Notes: generated by a model from the sequence alone, not told the origin. A stretch of DNA of 64,000 bases from Anastrepha obliqua (GCF_027943255.1 NC_072896.1:35366501-35430500), one strand, 5' to 3'; positions 1 to 12,367 are shown, numbered from the stretch's first letter. A program made the numbers and translations.

Positions 1-165
1 TACTCAGGTTTGACGACAGCAGGACTACGAAAAAGGTCTTCAAATCTCGTATTATAGGCAGTAAAAACGCCGCCAAGAAGATGGGCAGATGATGTTGATG
101 GAGATTTACGCCTTATAAATGCCACGAGAAGCGACGCAATAAATCGAGTCGGAGCAAGATTCTGA
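1..165 (+). pseudogene. LINE reverse-transcriptase C-terminal remnant (weak)
   Basis: The plus strand reads PPRRWADDVDGDLRLINATR followed by a short stretch to a stop. This resembles the C-terminal tail of RTE-like LINE polyproteins, where a conserved RW-D-V-DL motif precedes the 3' UTR. The window starts inside it, so nothing upstream can be judged. Only one short motif supports the call. Confidence 0.3.
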
Positions 166-1229
166 AGTAAGCACTGGCTTACCCGGAGCTGTAATTGCTA
201 TAATGATGACAAACCGGCCCTTAGCGAATTTGAAGGACGTAAAATAACTTGTGGACGTAACCAGTATTGTGACGGCGGTTTGTTTGCGACAAAACTGAGA
301 TTGCATTGGTGATATAAGAAAAACATTAACACAATTTTCACTCATGCTACTTCGATGCCGGCTGAATAACGACTGATTGGAAGAGTGAAGGAATACGGTG
401 AAATGAGTGGGTAGAGTTCTGCTGTCGAGTCACCGATGACGTGGTAACTGAAGTTACTTTCACAATTTTTGCTTCGGATGACCAAATGGCTTGTAATCTA
501 ATATCCTTGCATTGAAGTATCGAAACTATGCGTGCCTCGGTTTCAAATGAGCCAAAGCAGTTGACTCCACATCGTTCGCGGAAAATTGGGTATCTCTCAG
601 CTCAAATTATGGCGAATTATGAGTAAAAAGCTTGGCATATACCGTAAGAAGATACAATCAATTGTAGATTTTAAATGGAGCACCGTCATTTCCTCCATTG
701 GGCTCTGCAAAAGTTTAAAGCAAATCATGGGCTTCAACGGAAATTCTTATTTTTGATTCTTAATCATTATTTTTGACCTAAAATCCTCATTTCATTGTTG
801 CTCTTGTCAAGACGCCTCCTTAAAATTGACTATTTAATATTTTCTCATCTCTGGGGTTCACTATCTTGACTCAAATTGGCATATTGTTTTTTCGATCGAA
901 TTAGATTGACTTTGGTGATAAGTGGCTCCCACGGAGGAATGCGCACCCTGGCTTACAGCTGCGATATATGGAGGTGGTGTTTCAACTTTCACTGCCTCAT
1001 ATAGGTATTCTGCATGCAGCCAAGCGTGCTCAGTTTAATATGACTAGAGAAGGTTTTGGAAAAGGAAAAGTTATCCCATCTAAGAATATGGAATTGTTGA
1101 GCTGGCCGTTCCACCTGCCGAACTCGCCTGAAATAATATCTCTAATGTTTTAAAATTTGAAAAGAAGTTCAAGATTGAACTGAAAAATAAATCTAACTGA
1201 AGTACGCATTGAAATGAAACACCAAAAGT
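166..1229. other. Unassigned AT-rich spacer
   Basis: I see no gene here. A 61-codon ORF at 968-1153 has no recognisable motif and no start context that favours it. The stretch is less simple in composition than most of the window and may contain decayed transposon sequence that I cannot identify. Confidence 0.4.
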
Positions 1230-1630
1230 GTACCCTGCACCGGTATTCAGATGACTTCAAAAGATCTGAAGACAAGCACGCTGGTATAGGACCAGAAAAC
1301 AAAGTTAGTTGGTTGGTGTAGGAGTCAACTTAAGAAGAAACCTCCGGAATGAGCTAATTGTCTTTCTGTGCGACTTAAAGCCATGGCATCCGTTGAGGTT
1401 AAGTCCTCACTAGTCCTTAAGCGCATATAGAGATTATTAGGAGCGCGCAATCGCATTTAGCTCATATGGATCCCGGGGTATAAGACCATAACTGGGAACA
1501 AAATAGTGGATGCATTGGTTAGCGAGATTGCGACCTTCAAACTCACAGGACCTCAACCCTTTCTTGTCATAGGAAACCATAGCATCAAGGAAGAACTTAG
1601 AAGCGAAGAGCTAAAAGGCAAGTTATAAAG
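1230..1630 (+). pseudogene. LINE RNase H domain remnant
   Basis: Reading across frames on the plus strand gives a decayed RNase H domain of the type found in I/Jockey-group non-LTR retrotransposons. A TDGSK-like start lies near 1240 (RYSDDFKRSEDKHAGI). Further on are SVEVKSSLV, IWIPGYKTITGNKIVDALVS (the usual IWVPGH-GN-ADELA block), then FKLTGPQPF and GNHSIKEELR. Stops and frame changes separate the blocks, so it is not functional. The family is clear from the order of motifs; the exact clade is inference. Confidence 0.6.
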
Positions 1631-3554
1631 CGGAGTTATAAAAAAAGCTATCAAAATTATAGTGAAATGTTTTGAATGAATACCAAATAAAAACTATCGA
1701 ATGCTCTCGATAGTACCATTGATAGTTTCAAACCTTTTATATGATAAAAAAAAATAATTTTCATGCCACAATCAAAAATTGGTCTAAACAAACATTGCAA
1801 TTATTTATTTCTATTGCCCATTCATCTGGCATCGTTGCCTGCGACAGCGCCTATATGTTGCAACAATTTTGACCGATTTGTACGGAGTGGATGATAATAA
1901 AAGTGCCTACACTCAAAAATATTCGTGCATAAAAACGGCATTTACCCGCATCGCAAAATCAATACAGGCCATAACTGGGGTCAGCTAAAGTTGCAACGTC
2001 GCCGACGACGGCATTCAGTTAACTTGCGTGCATGTCACTCGCAAAAATCTATTGCAATTTTCTTTTTTACCACTTTTTAACTGCGTAGGTTGAGGTGTAT
2101 TGAGAAAATGTGTGAATATGTGTGTGTGTGTGGGAGAATGCGTATGTGTGCCATAGATGCACGCATAAATGACCAAAGCAGACTTTTAGCCCAAAAATCG
2201 AATCAAACAAATTTTTCCAAACCCTAGTCTCCCGCCCCTCACCACCCTACCAATCCAATTCATTCTTTGCTACGCTCGACCTACACATGCAATGTTCATT
2301 TTGCTTCTGCGGCTGCTTGCTGATATCCGACGCCGATGCTGCATTGCTATGTCGTAACTGCTGCCGGGGCAGCCATACACTACCACACACACACACCCAC
2401 AGATACTAAATGTGCATGCCCACATACATGCCACTCCAGATGGTGGAGTAAAAATTGGTAAACAAGGCAGCTGGCCGGATGCTCAGGCACACGGTACTCA
2501 AGTCAATCGAGGCGCTTGTGGTTGCTACGCAAATGCACGTGCGTGTATACGTTTAAGTGCGTAGCTGCATGGTGAGGTGTGCATTTCCCTACCTGCGGCC
2601 AAGCCTACACCAAGCGAAGGTCCGTATAAAAACTTCCTGTCCTCCTATGCGTGTGTGCGTGTATGTGTGGAATGGTGGGGGTATTGATGCAATCTGCATC
2701 AGAACCTGCTGGTCAAATATGCCTGCCTTCACTACCACATACATACATACCTCTACAGATATGTACGTGGAAACGGGTATGAATGCACGCACGCATTGCG
2801 TAGGCCATCGTATGAAATATATGCATGGTTGTTGTTATTTTTGCAGCCATAGCTTCCACTCTCGTACTCGTTATGTACTCATACTACATAGCCTTGTTGT
2901 TATTATTGCTTTTGTTACAATGCGTGCGTTGCGTATTTCCCGAGTTGCCTCGTACCTCCCACTGCCTGTTACAGGATTTTGTTGTTTCTGCTGTTATTGC
3001 TGCTGCTGCTGCAATACTTCTGTTGTGCGTGTGTCACTATGTGTGTGCATATGCATGTGTTTGTATGTGAGTGTGCATGTATGCAGTTGTTTCATAAATG
3101 CATACGAGTATTGGAGTGAGCAGGCACCAATTGGAAAGAGAGAAAACACTGTTGTAGTTGTTTGTAAGCTGCGTATATGCGTGCGCCTGAAAGTAGGCGC
3201 TGTGTACATAGGTTATGGAATACGTACATATATTGATGACCATTGGCGGACAGTGGGTAATGGTAGTTAAATTATCGAATGATATACATTTAAATTTTAC
3301 ATTGCGGTTTTATTTGGTCAAAGAGGAAAAAACAATTTTTTACTGAACAATTCTCAACTATAGTTTAATACAAGACTCTAAACTGATTTAAGTGCACTTA
3401 AATTTGTTTGTTTTTTGTTGATGAAATTTTCTTCCCGAGTGTTGTTCGAGGAGCGTTGACTATGTTTTCTTGCCTTTAAACTATTTCGCTTGCGAGTACA
3501 ACATCCGCGTTTTCGTAGTTTTGGAAAATGCGAAGAACACATGAGCGAGATTTT
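1631..3554. other. Microsatellite-rich non-coding stretch
   Basis: This stretch holds TG/AC-rich tracts (about 2110-2150, 2385-2400 and 3030-3080), GTATG-like tracts and a short CTG run near 2998-3012. A 237-codon ORF at 2557-3270 overlaps several other open frames on both strands. Its Cys/Val/Tyr-rich composition follows from the repeats, so I do not call it a gene. It resembles the intron and intergenic DNA typical of tephritids. Confidence 0.5.
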
Positions 3555-4375
3555 ACAAAAAAAAATTAAGGATAATTTTTTTTTATTTATAATTTATGTT
3601 TTTTTTAATCTTTATACTTTTTTCCGTAGAATTTTTTTTTTAATATTTTTTATTAATTTGGTTTTTAATCTTTATAATTTTTTTTTTATCTTTGTAATGT
3701 TTTCTTTTTTTTAATTTTTATAAATTTCATTTTAATCCTTATTATTTTTTTTACTTTTATAGTTTTTTTTAATTAATTTTAATTTTTAATTTTTTTTATT
3801 TTTTATTTGTTTTTTAATTTTTTTTTTGTTAAATATTTATTATTATTGTTTTTTTTTTAATCTTTATAATTTGTTTTTTAATCTTTAGGATTTTGCTTTA
3901 AATCTTAATAATTTATTTTAATCTTTACATTTTTACGTCTTTAAAATTTTTTTTTAATCTTTATAATTTTTTTAAGTCTTTATAATGTGTTTTTTTTTTT
4001 AATTTTTATCTTTTTAATCTTTATTTAATTTTTTAAATTTGTTTTTATATTTTTTAATTTTTTTTATTTTTTTATCTTTATTATTATTTTTTTTTTTTAA
4101 TCTTTATAACATTTTTTTTATCTTTATAATTGTTTTTGTTTTTATCTTTATTTTTTTTTTAATCTTTATGTTTTTTTTAATCTTTATAATATTTTTTTAT
4201 CTTTATAATTTTTTTTGTTTTTAATCTGTATAATTTTGTTTTAATTCTTAATAATTTTCTTTAATCTTGACAATATTTTTTTCTTCCTTCATAATTTTGT
4301 TTTTAAATCTTTATAATTCTTCTTTTTTAATCTTTATAATTTGTTTTTGTTGTTTTCATTTTTATAATTTCAATT
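3555..4375. repeat. T-rich tandem array (AATCTTTATAATTTTTT-like)
   Basis: About 800 bases are built from degenerate copies of an approximately 17-22-base unit with the core AATCTTTATAATTTTT and a variable run of T. The Phe/Ile-only open frames inside it are products of the repeat. The array abuts the truncated 3' side of the mariner remnant that follows. Confidence 0.85.
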
Positions 4376-4439
4376 CATAACGCAATCCATGCATTTGGCT
4401 GCGACAACTCCGAATGAATGTGCGTTATCACGGTTAAAC

Positions 4440-5152
4440 AGCAAATGCGGCCGTGTCTCCTTAAATTTTTTTGTGAAAGCGGTCCAATGACTCACTGCAG
4501 TATTGTCTAGTGATTGTTCTTCCTTTTTCTAAAAAATCCATGAGAACGACGCGGTTAGCATCCCAAAAAAACGTCGCCATAATCTTTTCGGCCGATGTGA
4601 CTGTCTTCACTTTCTTTAGAGCAAGTTCGCCGGCAGAAATCCATTGTTTTTATTGTTGCTTAGCTTCTGGTGTGTAATGATGAATCCAGGTTTCATCAAT
4701 GGTGACAACTCGACGTGAAAATTCCTTCGGATCTCGCTTAAATTACTCCACAAAGACTGCTTCGAAGTTACAATAGCATCCGCATCGGGTTGTTGTTGCT
4801 TGTTTCGTTCGTCGATCAGCGAGAATCATGTCGTGAACTTTTTGGATAATTTGCTCGGTAATCAGCTGGGCGTCCTGGTCGCTCCTCATTAAAAACGGAT
4901 GTTCGCCCAAATTCAAATTCGTTGAACCAATATCTAACTGTGGTTATAGATGGTCAATCGTCCCCGTAGACAGCATCCAACTTTGCTTTTATCTCCTCAT
5001 ATTTTTTCTCATCCAAAACAAACTGCTCTTTTCCACCTTAGCGAAAATTGCATGTTTTGCCGTCGTTTGATAGATGGCAGCACGCGATGCTAACACTAAC
5101 TTCCCTCAGGAACGCCTTCTGTCATCAAACCCGAGAACTTATTGAACCGCCC
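4440..5152 (-). pseudogene. Truncated mariner-type transposase
   Basis: On the minus strand the region encodes, with frame breaks, the N-terminal half of a mariner-family transposase. TVRYWFNEFEFG and GRPADY-like blocks of the DNA-binding region come first. They are followed by TIDETWIHHYTPEAKQQ, which holds the first catalytic aspartate, and by VMATFFWDA-like sequence ending in LDRFHKK. The HDN and third-aspartate blocks are missing, so the element stops before the catalytic core is complete. At the 5' end (right side) GGGCGGTTCAATAAGTTC looks like an inverted-repeat terminus, followed by TA at 5153-5154. The T-rich array replaces its 3' half. Confidence 0.75.
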
Positions 5153-5524
5153 TAGCTCTTATAAATATACATATGTATGTATATGTGTATAACATTTTTT
5201 TTTATTATTCGTTGGCGAATTTCATGGATATTTAGCATAAATTTTTCAAAGCAGATAATTTCTCTTTATTTGGTCGGTACTTTGAAATTTGCATGTCGTT
5301 TAAAAAATGTAATTGATGGGGAAATTAAAAACTGGGTATGCAGCACTAATGCTTGCAAATAAAATCTATAGTTTCACGTGCATATGAAATTTTTACTGCA
5401 AGAAGCTGAACTGATTGGCAGATTAGAGCGTTCGTCCCTAATATCAAATACTCTCTCCTGCTAAAGTCTTCGTTCGGCTCACGAGTTTAATTTTTTGGCT
5501 GATGTTTGTTAAATTTTACATGTA
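5153..5524. other. Spacer without recognised features
   Basis: AT-rich sequence with a short ATAC/GTAT tract at about 5165-5190. The 61-codon ORF at 5177-5362 has no recognisable motif. Confidence 0.4.
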
Positions 5525-5740
5525 CTCTTATGATTTGATTGTGATATTGATATTGAATATTTTGATTTATATCGATATTGATATTGATAATGACATTGAG
5601 AGTGAGACTGATATTAATATTGAATATCGAATTTGAAAGTGAGTTTGGTATCGATATTGAATATTTATGTTGATACCGACATTGAGCCTGAGATTGTTTT
5701 TGATAGTGAGTATTCAGTTTCATATTGGTTTTGAAATTGG
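5525..5740. repeat. Hexamer minisatellite (GATATT/GAGATT)
   Basis: Degenerate tandem hexamers of the type GATATT, GAGATT and GAATATT run through this stretch. The same repeat recurs at 7465-7682 and 9239-9455, on both sides of a mariner insertion. The minus-strand ORF at 5487-5723 (Asn/Ile-rich) is produced by the hexamer. Confidence 0.8.
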
Positions 5741-7464
5741 CTTTATTCGCGAAAAATATTCCTTAGTAAAAAGTAATAATTTTGACCAATACAGGTTTTT
5801 ATAATAATTTCCGAGAAATTAATTAGTTTTTTGATAATTGGCTTAAATTGATAACATCAGAACGAATGTTTTTTTATTGCATTCCCTGAAATGTTCTGAA
5901 AATCTACTACTATATTATTTTTTAGGAAAATTCAACCGTAAAATATTTTATTTTCTTTTAAGAATAATTAAAAGAGTTCAATAACAACTTAACCAGTTCT
6001 TAGCACATAATTTGCGCCCTCAAGTATGCAACACACAATTGACACTCACCTGAAATCAGGAAGGCAATTTACTAGAATAGCATACCACTGTAATCAGCTT
6101 AGAAAAATATGAGCTGGAAGTAGTAGCGGAATAGCACATGGCAACAACTCTCACCCAGCGACTATTCTATGTACCACCAATGTAATTGATGTGTATGTGT
6201 GGATCAGCGTATATTCGTACATATACTTGTGTGTGTGTGTGTGTGTGTGTGTGTGGTTAAGTACATTAATACGAATGCAACGCTCTAGAGTAGTGTACAG
6301 CTTAGAAAATTTGTATATCCTAGTTACTAACAAATGCGATGCAAATTAATCTGTTACTGTTGCTATTGTTTCGATATTTTTCTTTATTGGTCTCGATATT
6401 TTTTTTTATTTTTTACTATTAATGTTTGTCTAGTACTCGTCTCAATAATCTCTACCTATATTCGTATGCATTTGTAATTATGCAAACAAATTTGTTTATA
6501 TGCCAAGCAGCCAACCTTCCCAAACTGTCTTATTTTCCAACATTTGGCTGGCCATAAAAAAGTCTGCATTTTGAAAATTTTTTTCTTAAAAGTCATTTTT
6601 ATATTATTCATTTCCTTTGTGTCAATACAAACAAACGCAAAAAAATGGAATATACATATAAATCTATGTAAATATGTACATACATATGTATATGTGTATA
6701 TGCCGTTAGCAGTGGTAAAAGTTTTACCAACAACAGCCGAGGAAACTTGATTGGCCTTCAGATGATATTGAAATGTCAAAAACTAATTACGACGCATCAC
6801 AAAGCTTTGAGACACATGTCTAAAAATACGCACGCAAAATATATATATTACAAATATATATATATGTATATATGTATACATCCCATACTCACAAGCACAG
6901 TGGTATTTACCTATACAAGGCAATTGGCAACGCAGGCTTTGGCACTCGCCACTGCAACTCTGTTCAACTTTGCTTCTCCTAAAAGTGAACTTCTAAATAT
7001 CAATGCTATGTGTTTTACGTGCATGTGTTTATGTATAGCTGTACCTGTATACATTTCGGTGTACTCTCACAGTTCTACGGCAACTCAAACATACAACCTT
7101 ACTACATACCTCTGTAGGTATGTGTACATATACCAAAATATCGAGTTATATCTGTGCTTGAAATAAGAGCATCAGATAAAATATTGATTTGGTTAAATTT
7201 AAATAATAACTGACATTTAAAGTTTTCAATGCCAAGAACATTAACCCAAATCTATTTATTTAAAAATATATTTGCTTCTGATCAAATCATCATAGCCACC
7301 TATGTATGTGGCTCAGCAGGACTCTTCTGGTGTGCACAAAAATGGCAGTTCAGGTGACTTTAAGTAGAACAGAGAAGATTTTAATAATTTTCGTTAGAAA
7401 CCAATTCTATTCGCATTTGATTAGGAAAAGAAAAAAATAGGCAGGTTGGGAAAAATCGGACTAT
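5741..7464. other. Non-coding stretch with a (GT)n microsatellite
   Basis: A pure GT run of about 26 bases occupies 6229-6254, and TATATG/ACATAC-type tracts lie at 6650-6700 and 6840-6880. Several 60-139-codon ORFs overlap on both strands without recognisable domains and follow local composition. No gene is supported. Confidence 0.45.
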
Positions 7465-7682
7465 TTATATTGAGATTGGGTATGAGAGATAGGTTGAGAT
7501 TGATATTTCCTTTGATATTAACATTGAATATTGAGATTGAGGTTAGGATTGATATTTCTATTCATATTGAGAGGTAGGTTGGGACTGATATTTCTTTTGA
7601 TATTAATATTGAATATTGAACACTAAGATTGAGGTTAGGATTGATATTTCTCTTTATATTGAGATTTAGGTTGGGATTTATA
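7465..7682. repeat. Hexamer minisatellite, left flank of mariner
   Basis: Imperfect repeats of TTGATATTGAATATTGAGATT-like units. The mariner insertion at 7683 splits this array from 9239-9455, and the TA target lies at 7681-7682. Confidence 0.8.
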
Positions 7683-7828
7683 TTGGGTTGGGGAAAAAGA
7701 AATGTCGTATTTGTGATCGAAATTTGACGCTTTATTTAACGTACTTAGAATTATCCGATTCAAGTCAAATATGCCCCGTTTTATTCGCAAACTTGTTGCC
7801 ATTTAGAAGGCAACTTCATTATCCCCCT

Positions 7829-9050
7829 TCATAAAACCCGCCCCTTCTTATTTGCAAAAAACTCAGACAACCAGTTTTCGCAAGCCTCTTTTGAGGTCAA
7901 CTTGGTATCACCAAGGGCGTTTTGCATGGACCGGAAGAGATGATGGTCACTTGGTGCCAGGTGCAGACTATATGGTGGGTGCGATAAGACATCCCATCCG
8001 AGCTCCCGTGGCTTCTGGCGGGTCATCAAAGATATGTGAGGACGAGCGTTGTCCTGGTGGAACACAACACCATTCCTATTGAGCAATTCTGGCCGCTTCT
8101 GGTCAATCGCCTGCTTCAAACGGTCAAGTTGCTCACAGTAGAGGACCGAATTAAGGGTCTGGCCATAGTTGAGCAGCTCATAATGGATAATCCCCTTCTA
8201 ATTCCACCAAACACACAGCAAAACCTTCCTGGCGGTCAATCCGGGCTTTGCGATGGTTTGGGCCGGCTCGCCGCTTCTTGGCCACGATCTTTTTCGCTTG
8301 GCGTTGTCGTACGTGATCGATCCACTTTTCATCGCCAGTCACCATCCGCTTCACTGGGTCAAGTTCGTTCCGTTTTAGCTGAGAAACGCAAGCGTTGATT
8401 CGGTCCAAAAGATTTTTTTGTGTCAACATGTGTGGCACCCAAACATCCAGCTTTTTTTGGAATCCAATCTTCTGCAAATGGTTCCAAACGGTTTTGTGGT
8501 CTACACCTAGGTTAGGCTAGGTTGGTATGGTTGCCCAGGGAATGGGCACACTCGGACGAAGAAAGATTCGTCCTTTGTGATACCATTATGAAGGGGGTGA
8601 GGCGAGAGAAAAAGACCGATGGGATGCAGGGAGAGGGCGGGGAGAAGTGGTGCTGGGATGGTTAGGAGCGTGTGGATTACGAACGATGACTATGTTTGCG
8701 TCCACCGCTTTATGCTGCTGATGAAATTCATCAGATTTTTAATGTCAGCGCCAGTTATATCAGCAGGTCTACACCTAGTTTCTGACTAATCGAGCGAATC
8801 CTAACATGCCGGTCTCTTTGGATAATTTCAACGATTTTATCAGTATCTACGACGATTGGCCAGTACGGGGTGCATCTTCGACATCTACTACACCAGAACG
8901 AAATCGATCGAACCAACGCTGTGCTGTGCGAATCGTTACAGTATCAGGCCCATAAACTTCACAAATTTTTGCCGCCGCCTTCGTTGCATTTTTACCTCTA
9001 AGGTAGTAAAAACGTAAAATATGACGAATTTCTTGCTAGGTGAACTCCGT
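7829..9050 (-). pseudogene. Mariner transposase, D,D34D type, broken
   Basis: Translated on the minus strand this is a nearly complete mariner transposase. The expected N-terminal ATG appears as ACG at 9048-9050, followed by EFT and EIRHILRFYYLRGKNATKAA. GPDTVTIRTAQRWFDRF comes next, then DVEDAPRTG. After the interrupting insertion come KKLDVWVPH, VTGDEKWI (first Asp), HQDNARPH (second Asp) and LAPSDHHLF (third Asp). Exactly 34 residues separate the second and third aspartates, as in mariners proper. A frameshift after DAPRTG, several stops and the inserted LINE inactivate it. The C-terminus ends NKKGRVL at 7829. Confidence 0.9.
8511..8765 (-). mobile_element. 5'-truncated LINE insertion inside the mariner
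   Basis: A 255-bp segment interrupts the mariner transposase and is bounded by a 13-bp direct repeat, GGTCTACACCTAG, at 8498-8510 and 8766-8778. The mariner reading requires only one copy of that sequence. On the minus strand the insert starts with DITGADIKNLMNFISSIKRW and a stop, which looks like the extreme C-terminus of an RNase H-bearing LINE ORF2. It then has a 3' UTR and ends with CCAACCTAGCCTAAC. A CCTAACCTAA-like terminus also closes the LINE remnant at 21500-22215, suggesting the same or a related family. The target duplication is directly visible; the family assignment is inference. Confidence 0.72.
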
Positions 9051-9238
9051 ATTTGACGCGCTATAACTTAAGACTAAAATGTGCGATCACAACGCTGTCA
9101 AAGAGACACTTGTAGTACAGATTGTCTTCTTCAAATCGCCGTTTGACCCGATGACCCGATGCAATAAGTACAACGCAAGATATGTTTAAATGTTGCGCTC
9201 AATTGACAAAATACGACATTACTTTTTCCCCAACCCAA

Positions 9239-9455
9239 TATTTTTTGTGATATAGAATATTGATATTGAGTATTGAGAGTGAAATTGAGAGTTATTGAGA
9301 GTTAATTTAATGAGGCATATTGAATATGGAGAGTGAGATTGAGATCGAAATTTCTATTGATATTGAATATACTTAGTATTGAATATTGAAATTGGGATTC
9401 CGATAAACATTGCTATTGATCTCAATATTGATATCAATGTTAATGCGGTTCTAAG
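9239..9455. repeat. Hexamer minisatellite, right flank of mariner
   Basis: Continuation of the GATATTGAGTATTGAGAGTG-like repeat interrupted by the mariner insertion. Confidence 0.75.
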
Positions 9456-10346
9456 TTGCTTTTTCCTATTAAATTTTACGTGATGAAACCTCCTACCCGA
9501 GTTAGAGGAACGGAGTGTGGTTGTAGCTTCTTGGCTTTATAAGTTATTTAGCATCGGTTCAAAACAAAAAACAAGAAAAGGGAGTAACAGTATTAGGAGT
9601 AAGCACCACAAATGTAAAAATTGCCTTCGTGATACCTACTTTAAGCTATTGCAGGCCTTGAAGGCACTTCTCAAGCATACACCGCTGAGCAGTCGTCGCC
9701 ACAAGTCAGAAGGATTCCAGTACTACTGTGGTATTATTCTTGTGAAAAGCGAAACAATATTGAAGATTACTTTCCGAAAGAAAATCATATAAATTTATTC
9801 GATATTTGCTGGGTTATTTAAATAAAAAATGATAGTAAATGCAAAAAACGCTAGACATTATAACGCGAAACCAGAGTTGGAAAAGAAGCTTTTTCGTGAT
9901 GAGAGTTGAGAAAGTGGCGGCTGTGATGGGATAACATCTGTTTTTCTTCCAATGAATGTTACAAATGAACTGAATCTTTTATGGCTTATGCATCTGCCGT
10001 TAGAAATAAATATAATTAAGGTCAGTATTTTTGGCTGAAACACCAGAAAAACGTGACTTCTGCAGTAGAGATGTTAGTAAGCGGTAATAAAACTTTGTCG
10101 CAGATCACGTGAACTGGCTTGAGCGAAAAGGGGTGCATATTTGATGGTCTGAGCAGCAAATATAAGCCTATTTATCTCTTAGGTTTGCAGGGAATTCATT
10201 TGTAAAACAACTGGTAAAGCATAGAGGTGCTAAAATAAAAGTTTAGAAAGAGAAAGAAACATTGGCACACTTTGCTAAACTCAGGCAAAAATCGCTTAAG
10301 CGCACATAAACACGAGAAGCTCATTGTATTGAGTGGAATATTAATA
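9456..10346. other. Spacer with an unassigned small ORF
   Basis: A 91-codon ORF at 9517-9792 (+) is Lys/Ser-rich and lacks any motif I recognise. No splice signals or upstream elements make it convincing, and the rest shows nothing. Confidence 0.35.
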
Positions 10347-10607
10347 CATGGTGGCGCAAAATTAATCACTCTAACTTAAGATTTATAATTATTGCATGCA
10401 AATGGCGTTGTACGTCAATCATATTTGACACCTGGGAACTAAACAGCTGCAGTGTACAATCAAGTAGGCAATGGAGCTCGTAGAGGTCAAAATATAGATT
10501 TGCATCATTCAAAATCTTTTTTGTAGCATTCAAAATCATTTTTGTGTTTTATTTCGTAAAAAAGTTATTTAAAAATAAAATTGGATAATTCATTTTGCGT
10601 CACCTTG
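10347..10607. mobile_element. Short TA-flanked TIR element (MITE)
   Basis: The left end CATGGTGGCGCAAAATTAAT and the inverted right end (reading CAAGGTGACGCAAAATGAAT) form terminal repeats of about 20 bp. They are flanked by TA at 10345-10346 and 10608-10609. The 261-bp interior has no coding potential. The TA target and size fit a mariner-derived miniature element. Confidence 0.72.
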
Positions 10608-11344
10608 TACATACAAATTTATAGATCTTATAATGGAGGCAAGAGCTGAATGGAAGAAATTGGGTCTATCAGCTAAATCGCAAAAAATTTGATTGCCTCA
10701 AATGTGGTCTCGGTTACGGGCTCGGTTCTGCTGACATGAATTCCGTGGAGAATCTTCTACCTGATGTTCCAAAAAGCTTAAGTCAAGCAGAGTCCCTCAT
10801 ATGTAAGTACTTGTGGCGGATAGGTTGAGAAGAACGTGGAATGTCATAGAAAATGTAGAAATAATGTGGAGAAATTTAGACGTCTACCGGATTCAGTGTC
10901 TTGAAGCTGCGCAGCTGTAATTGCTCATAAAGTCTGTCTCACGAAAAATAATTTATTTTTTATGGCACGCCGACACTTTCCGGAATTCTACAAAATCGAA
11001 AATACCCTGTTCGTCAACAACCAAAAAACTACATGGACTTGCATGTAGATCAAGCACAAGTTGTAGTTATAGCAAGACTAAGAAATATGTTATGGGAAAA
11101 ATGGTATGGCCAACATTTTATTTTATGACCCAAAAACCGTGTTTGCGTAGGTTGATGTGAACAATCACAAAAAAAATTTCTAATTTCGATATCAGTTTTA
11201 AGCTGAAAGTATTTATGATCGGTTTTTTTTTTACTTTTACAACTCTCACAATATTTTTACCATGTTTTTCGATCTAGGGAATGATCTTTTGAAAGTAATT
11301 TTGGTATAGTTTCGTATGAGCGTGTTGGTTGAAAATGTAAAAAG
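10608..11344. other. Spacer without recognised features
   Basis: A 79-codon ORF at 10921-11160 (+) has no motif I recognise. Around 10640-10900 the sequence is of ordinary complexity and may be decayed retroelement, but no block is diagnostic. Confidence 0.35.
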
Positions 11345-11765
11345 TTGTGTTTCTTTTTTTTATATTTATTTTCATTTTTTATTTATTTATTTTTCGTATT
11401 TTAATTATTTGATTTCTGTTTTTACTTATTTATTTTCTTGTTTTTTGTTTATTTATTTATATATTTTTTAATTTTGGGTTGATTATTATTATTTTTTTAA
11501 TCCCAAGCCTTTTTATTTATTTATTTTCGTTTCTTTATTTATCTATTTTCATTTATTTAATTTATTCTTTCTTTTTTTCATTTTTTTTTATTTATTTATT
11601 TCTTGTTTTATATATTCATTTTTTTTATATATATTTATTTTCTTTTTATTTGTATTTTTTTATTTTTATTTTTATATTTTTTTATTATTTTTTTTACTAC
11701 TATTTTTTATTATTTTATTATTTTTATTATTATTTTTTATTTATTGTATTTTTTTTTTTTTTGAA
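11345..11765. repeat. T-rich array (TTTATTTATTTTC-like)
   Basis: Dense TTTA/TTTC repeats without a strict period. The 106-codon Phe/Tyr/Leu ORF at 11479-11799 is a product of this composition. Confidence 0.8.
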
Positions 11766-12367
11766 AAATCGAAAGCTAAAATTGTGTATGTCAACATAAA
11801 ACATAAAAATCCTAAACCGATTTCCCTTCAAAATTTAATTTGTTTTTAATATACCGACCAGTCTACAGACTGACTGGATATTGACATCTTTTTGTCGTTA
11901 ACAAGTCCTTAGAGGGAATTCACCATGAATCGCTCAAAAAGTACACAAAATATTTTGGAAGGTATTGCAGCTGAAAAGGACACATTTTTCACTGTTTTTC
12001 AAAATCTTCCCCCTCCTTAATGTGTTTTTAATGGTTAATGGTAGCTGTGGTGGATTTCCGCGTGAAAAATCTTCCCCTTCGTGATGCTTTTCGATTTTTT
12101 GTGCTTCAATCTTTCTACTCAGATACTAGCTGTCCGCCCTGCAGCGAGGATTGTGCAAGGTAGTAAAAAAATCAGAATCCAAATTTTTTTAAATTTATTT
12201 TAAAAAGTCTCATATGTATATCAATGAAATAAAAGGGTTAAAAAAAAATTCTGGAAAATCTCCATTTTTTGACCTGAAGAAAGTAGCATCCTAAATATAA
12301 TTTTCAGCTTCTATACTGAATTAATTATACGTTTTTTTATAAAATGTAAAGCACTCTTATTAAATTA
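11766..12367. other. Spacer without recognised features
   Basis: AT-rich unique-looking sequence. I see no gene, repeat or splice signal that stands out. Confidence 0.4.

Larger units (their letters stand above)
7683..9238 (-). mobile_element. Full-length, inactive mariner element
   Basis: The element begins TTGGGTTGGGGAAAAAG and ends with the inverted counterpart CTTTTTCCCCAACCCAA. The terminal repeats are about 30 bp and are flanked by the TA dinucleotide at 7681-7682 and 9239-9240, the standard Tc1/mariner target duplication. It spans 1556 bp. Removing the 255-bp insertion at 8511-8765 leaves about 1.3 kb, the usual mariner length. It sits within a hexamer minisatellite that continues on both sides. 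The transposase lies on the minus strand and is broken. Confidence 0.93.

Noticed and set aside
2557..3270. 237-codon ORF, Cys/Val/Tyr-rich
   Set aside because: It is built on TG, GTATG, TTG and CTG repeats, overlaps open frames on both strands, and has no domain or signal that sets it apart.
3490..4224. Phe/Ile-rich ORFs
   Set aside because: They are translations of the T-rich tandem array; length reflects the absence of stops in the repeat.
5487..5723. Asn/Ile-rich minus ORF
   Set aside because: It is produced by the GATATT hexamer minisatellite.
11479..11799. 106-codon Phe/Tyr/Leu ORF resembling a membrane protein
   Set aside because: It arises from TTTA/TTTC repeats, not from a coding sequence.
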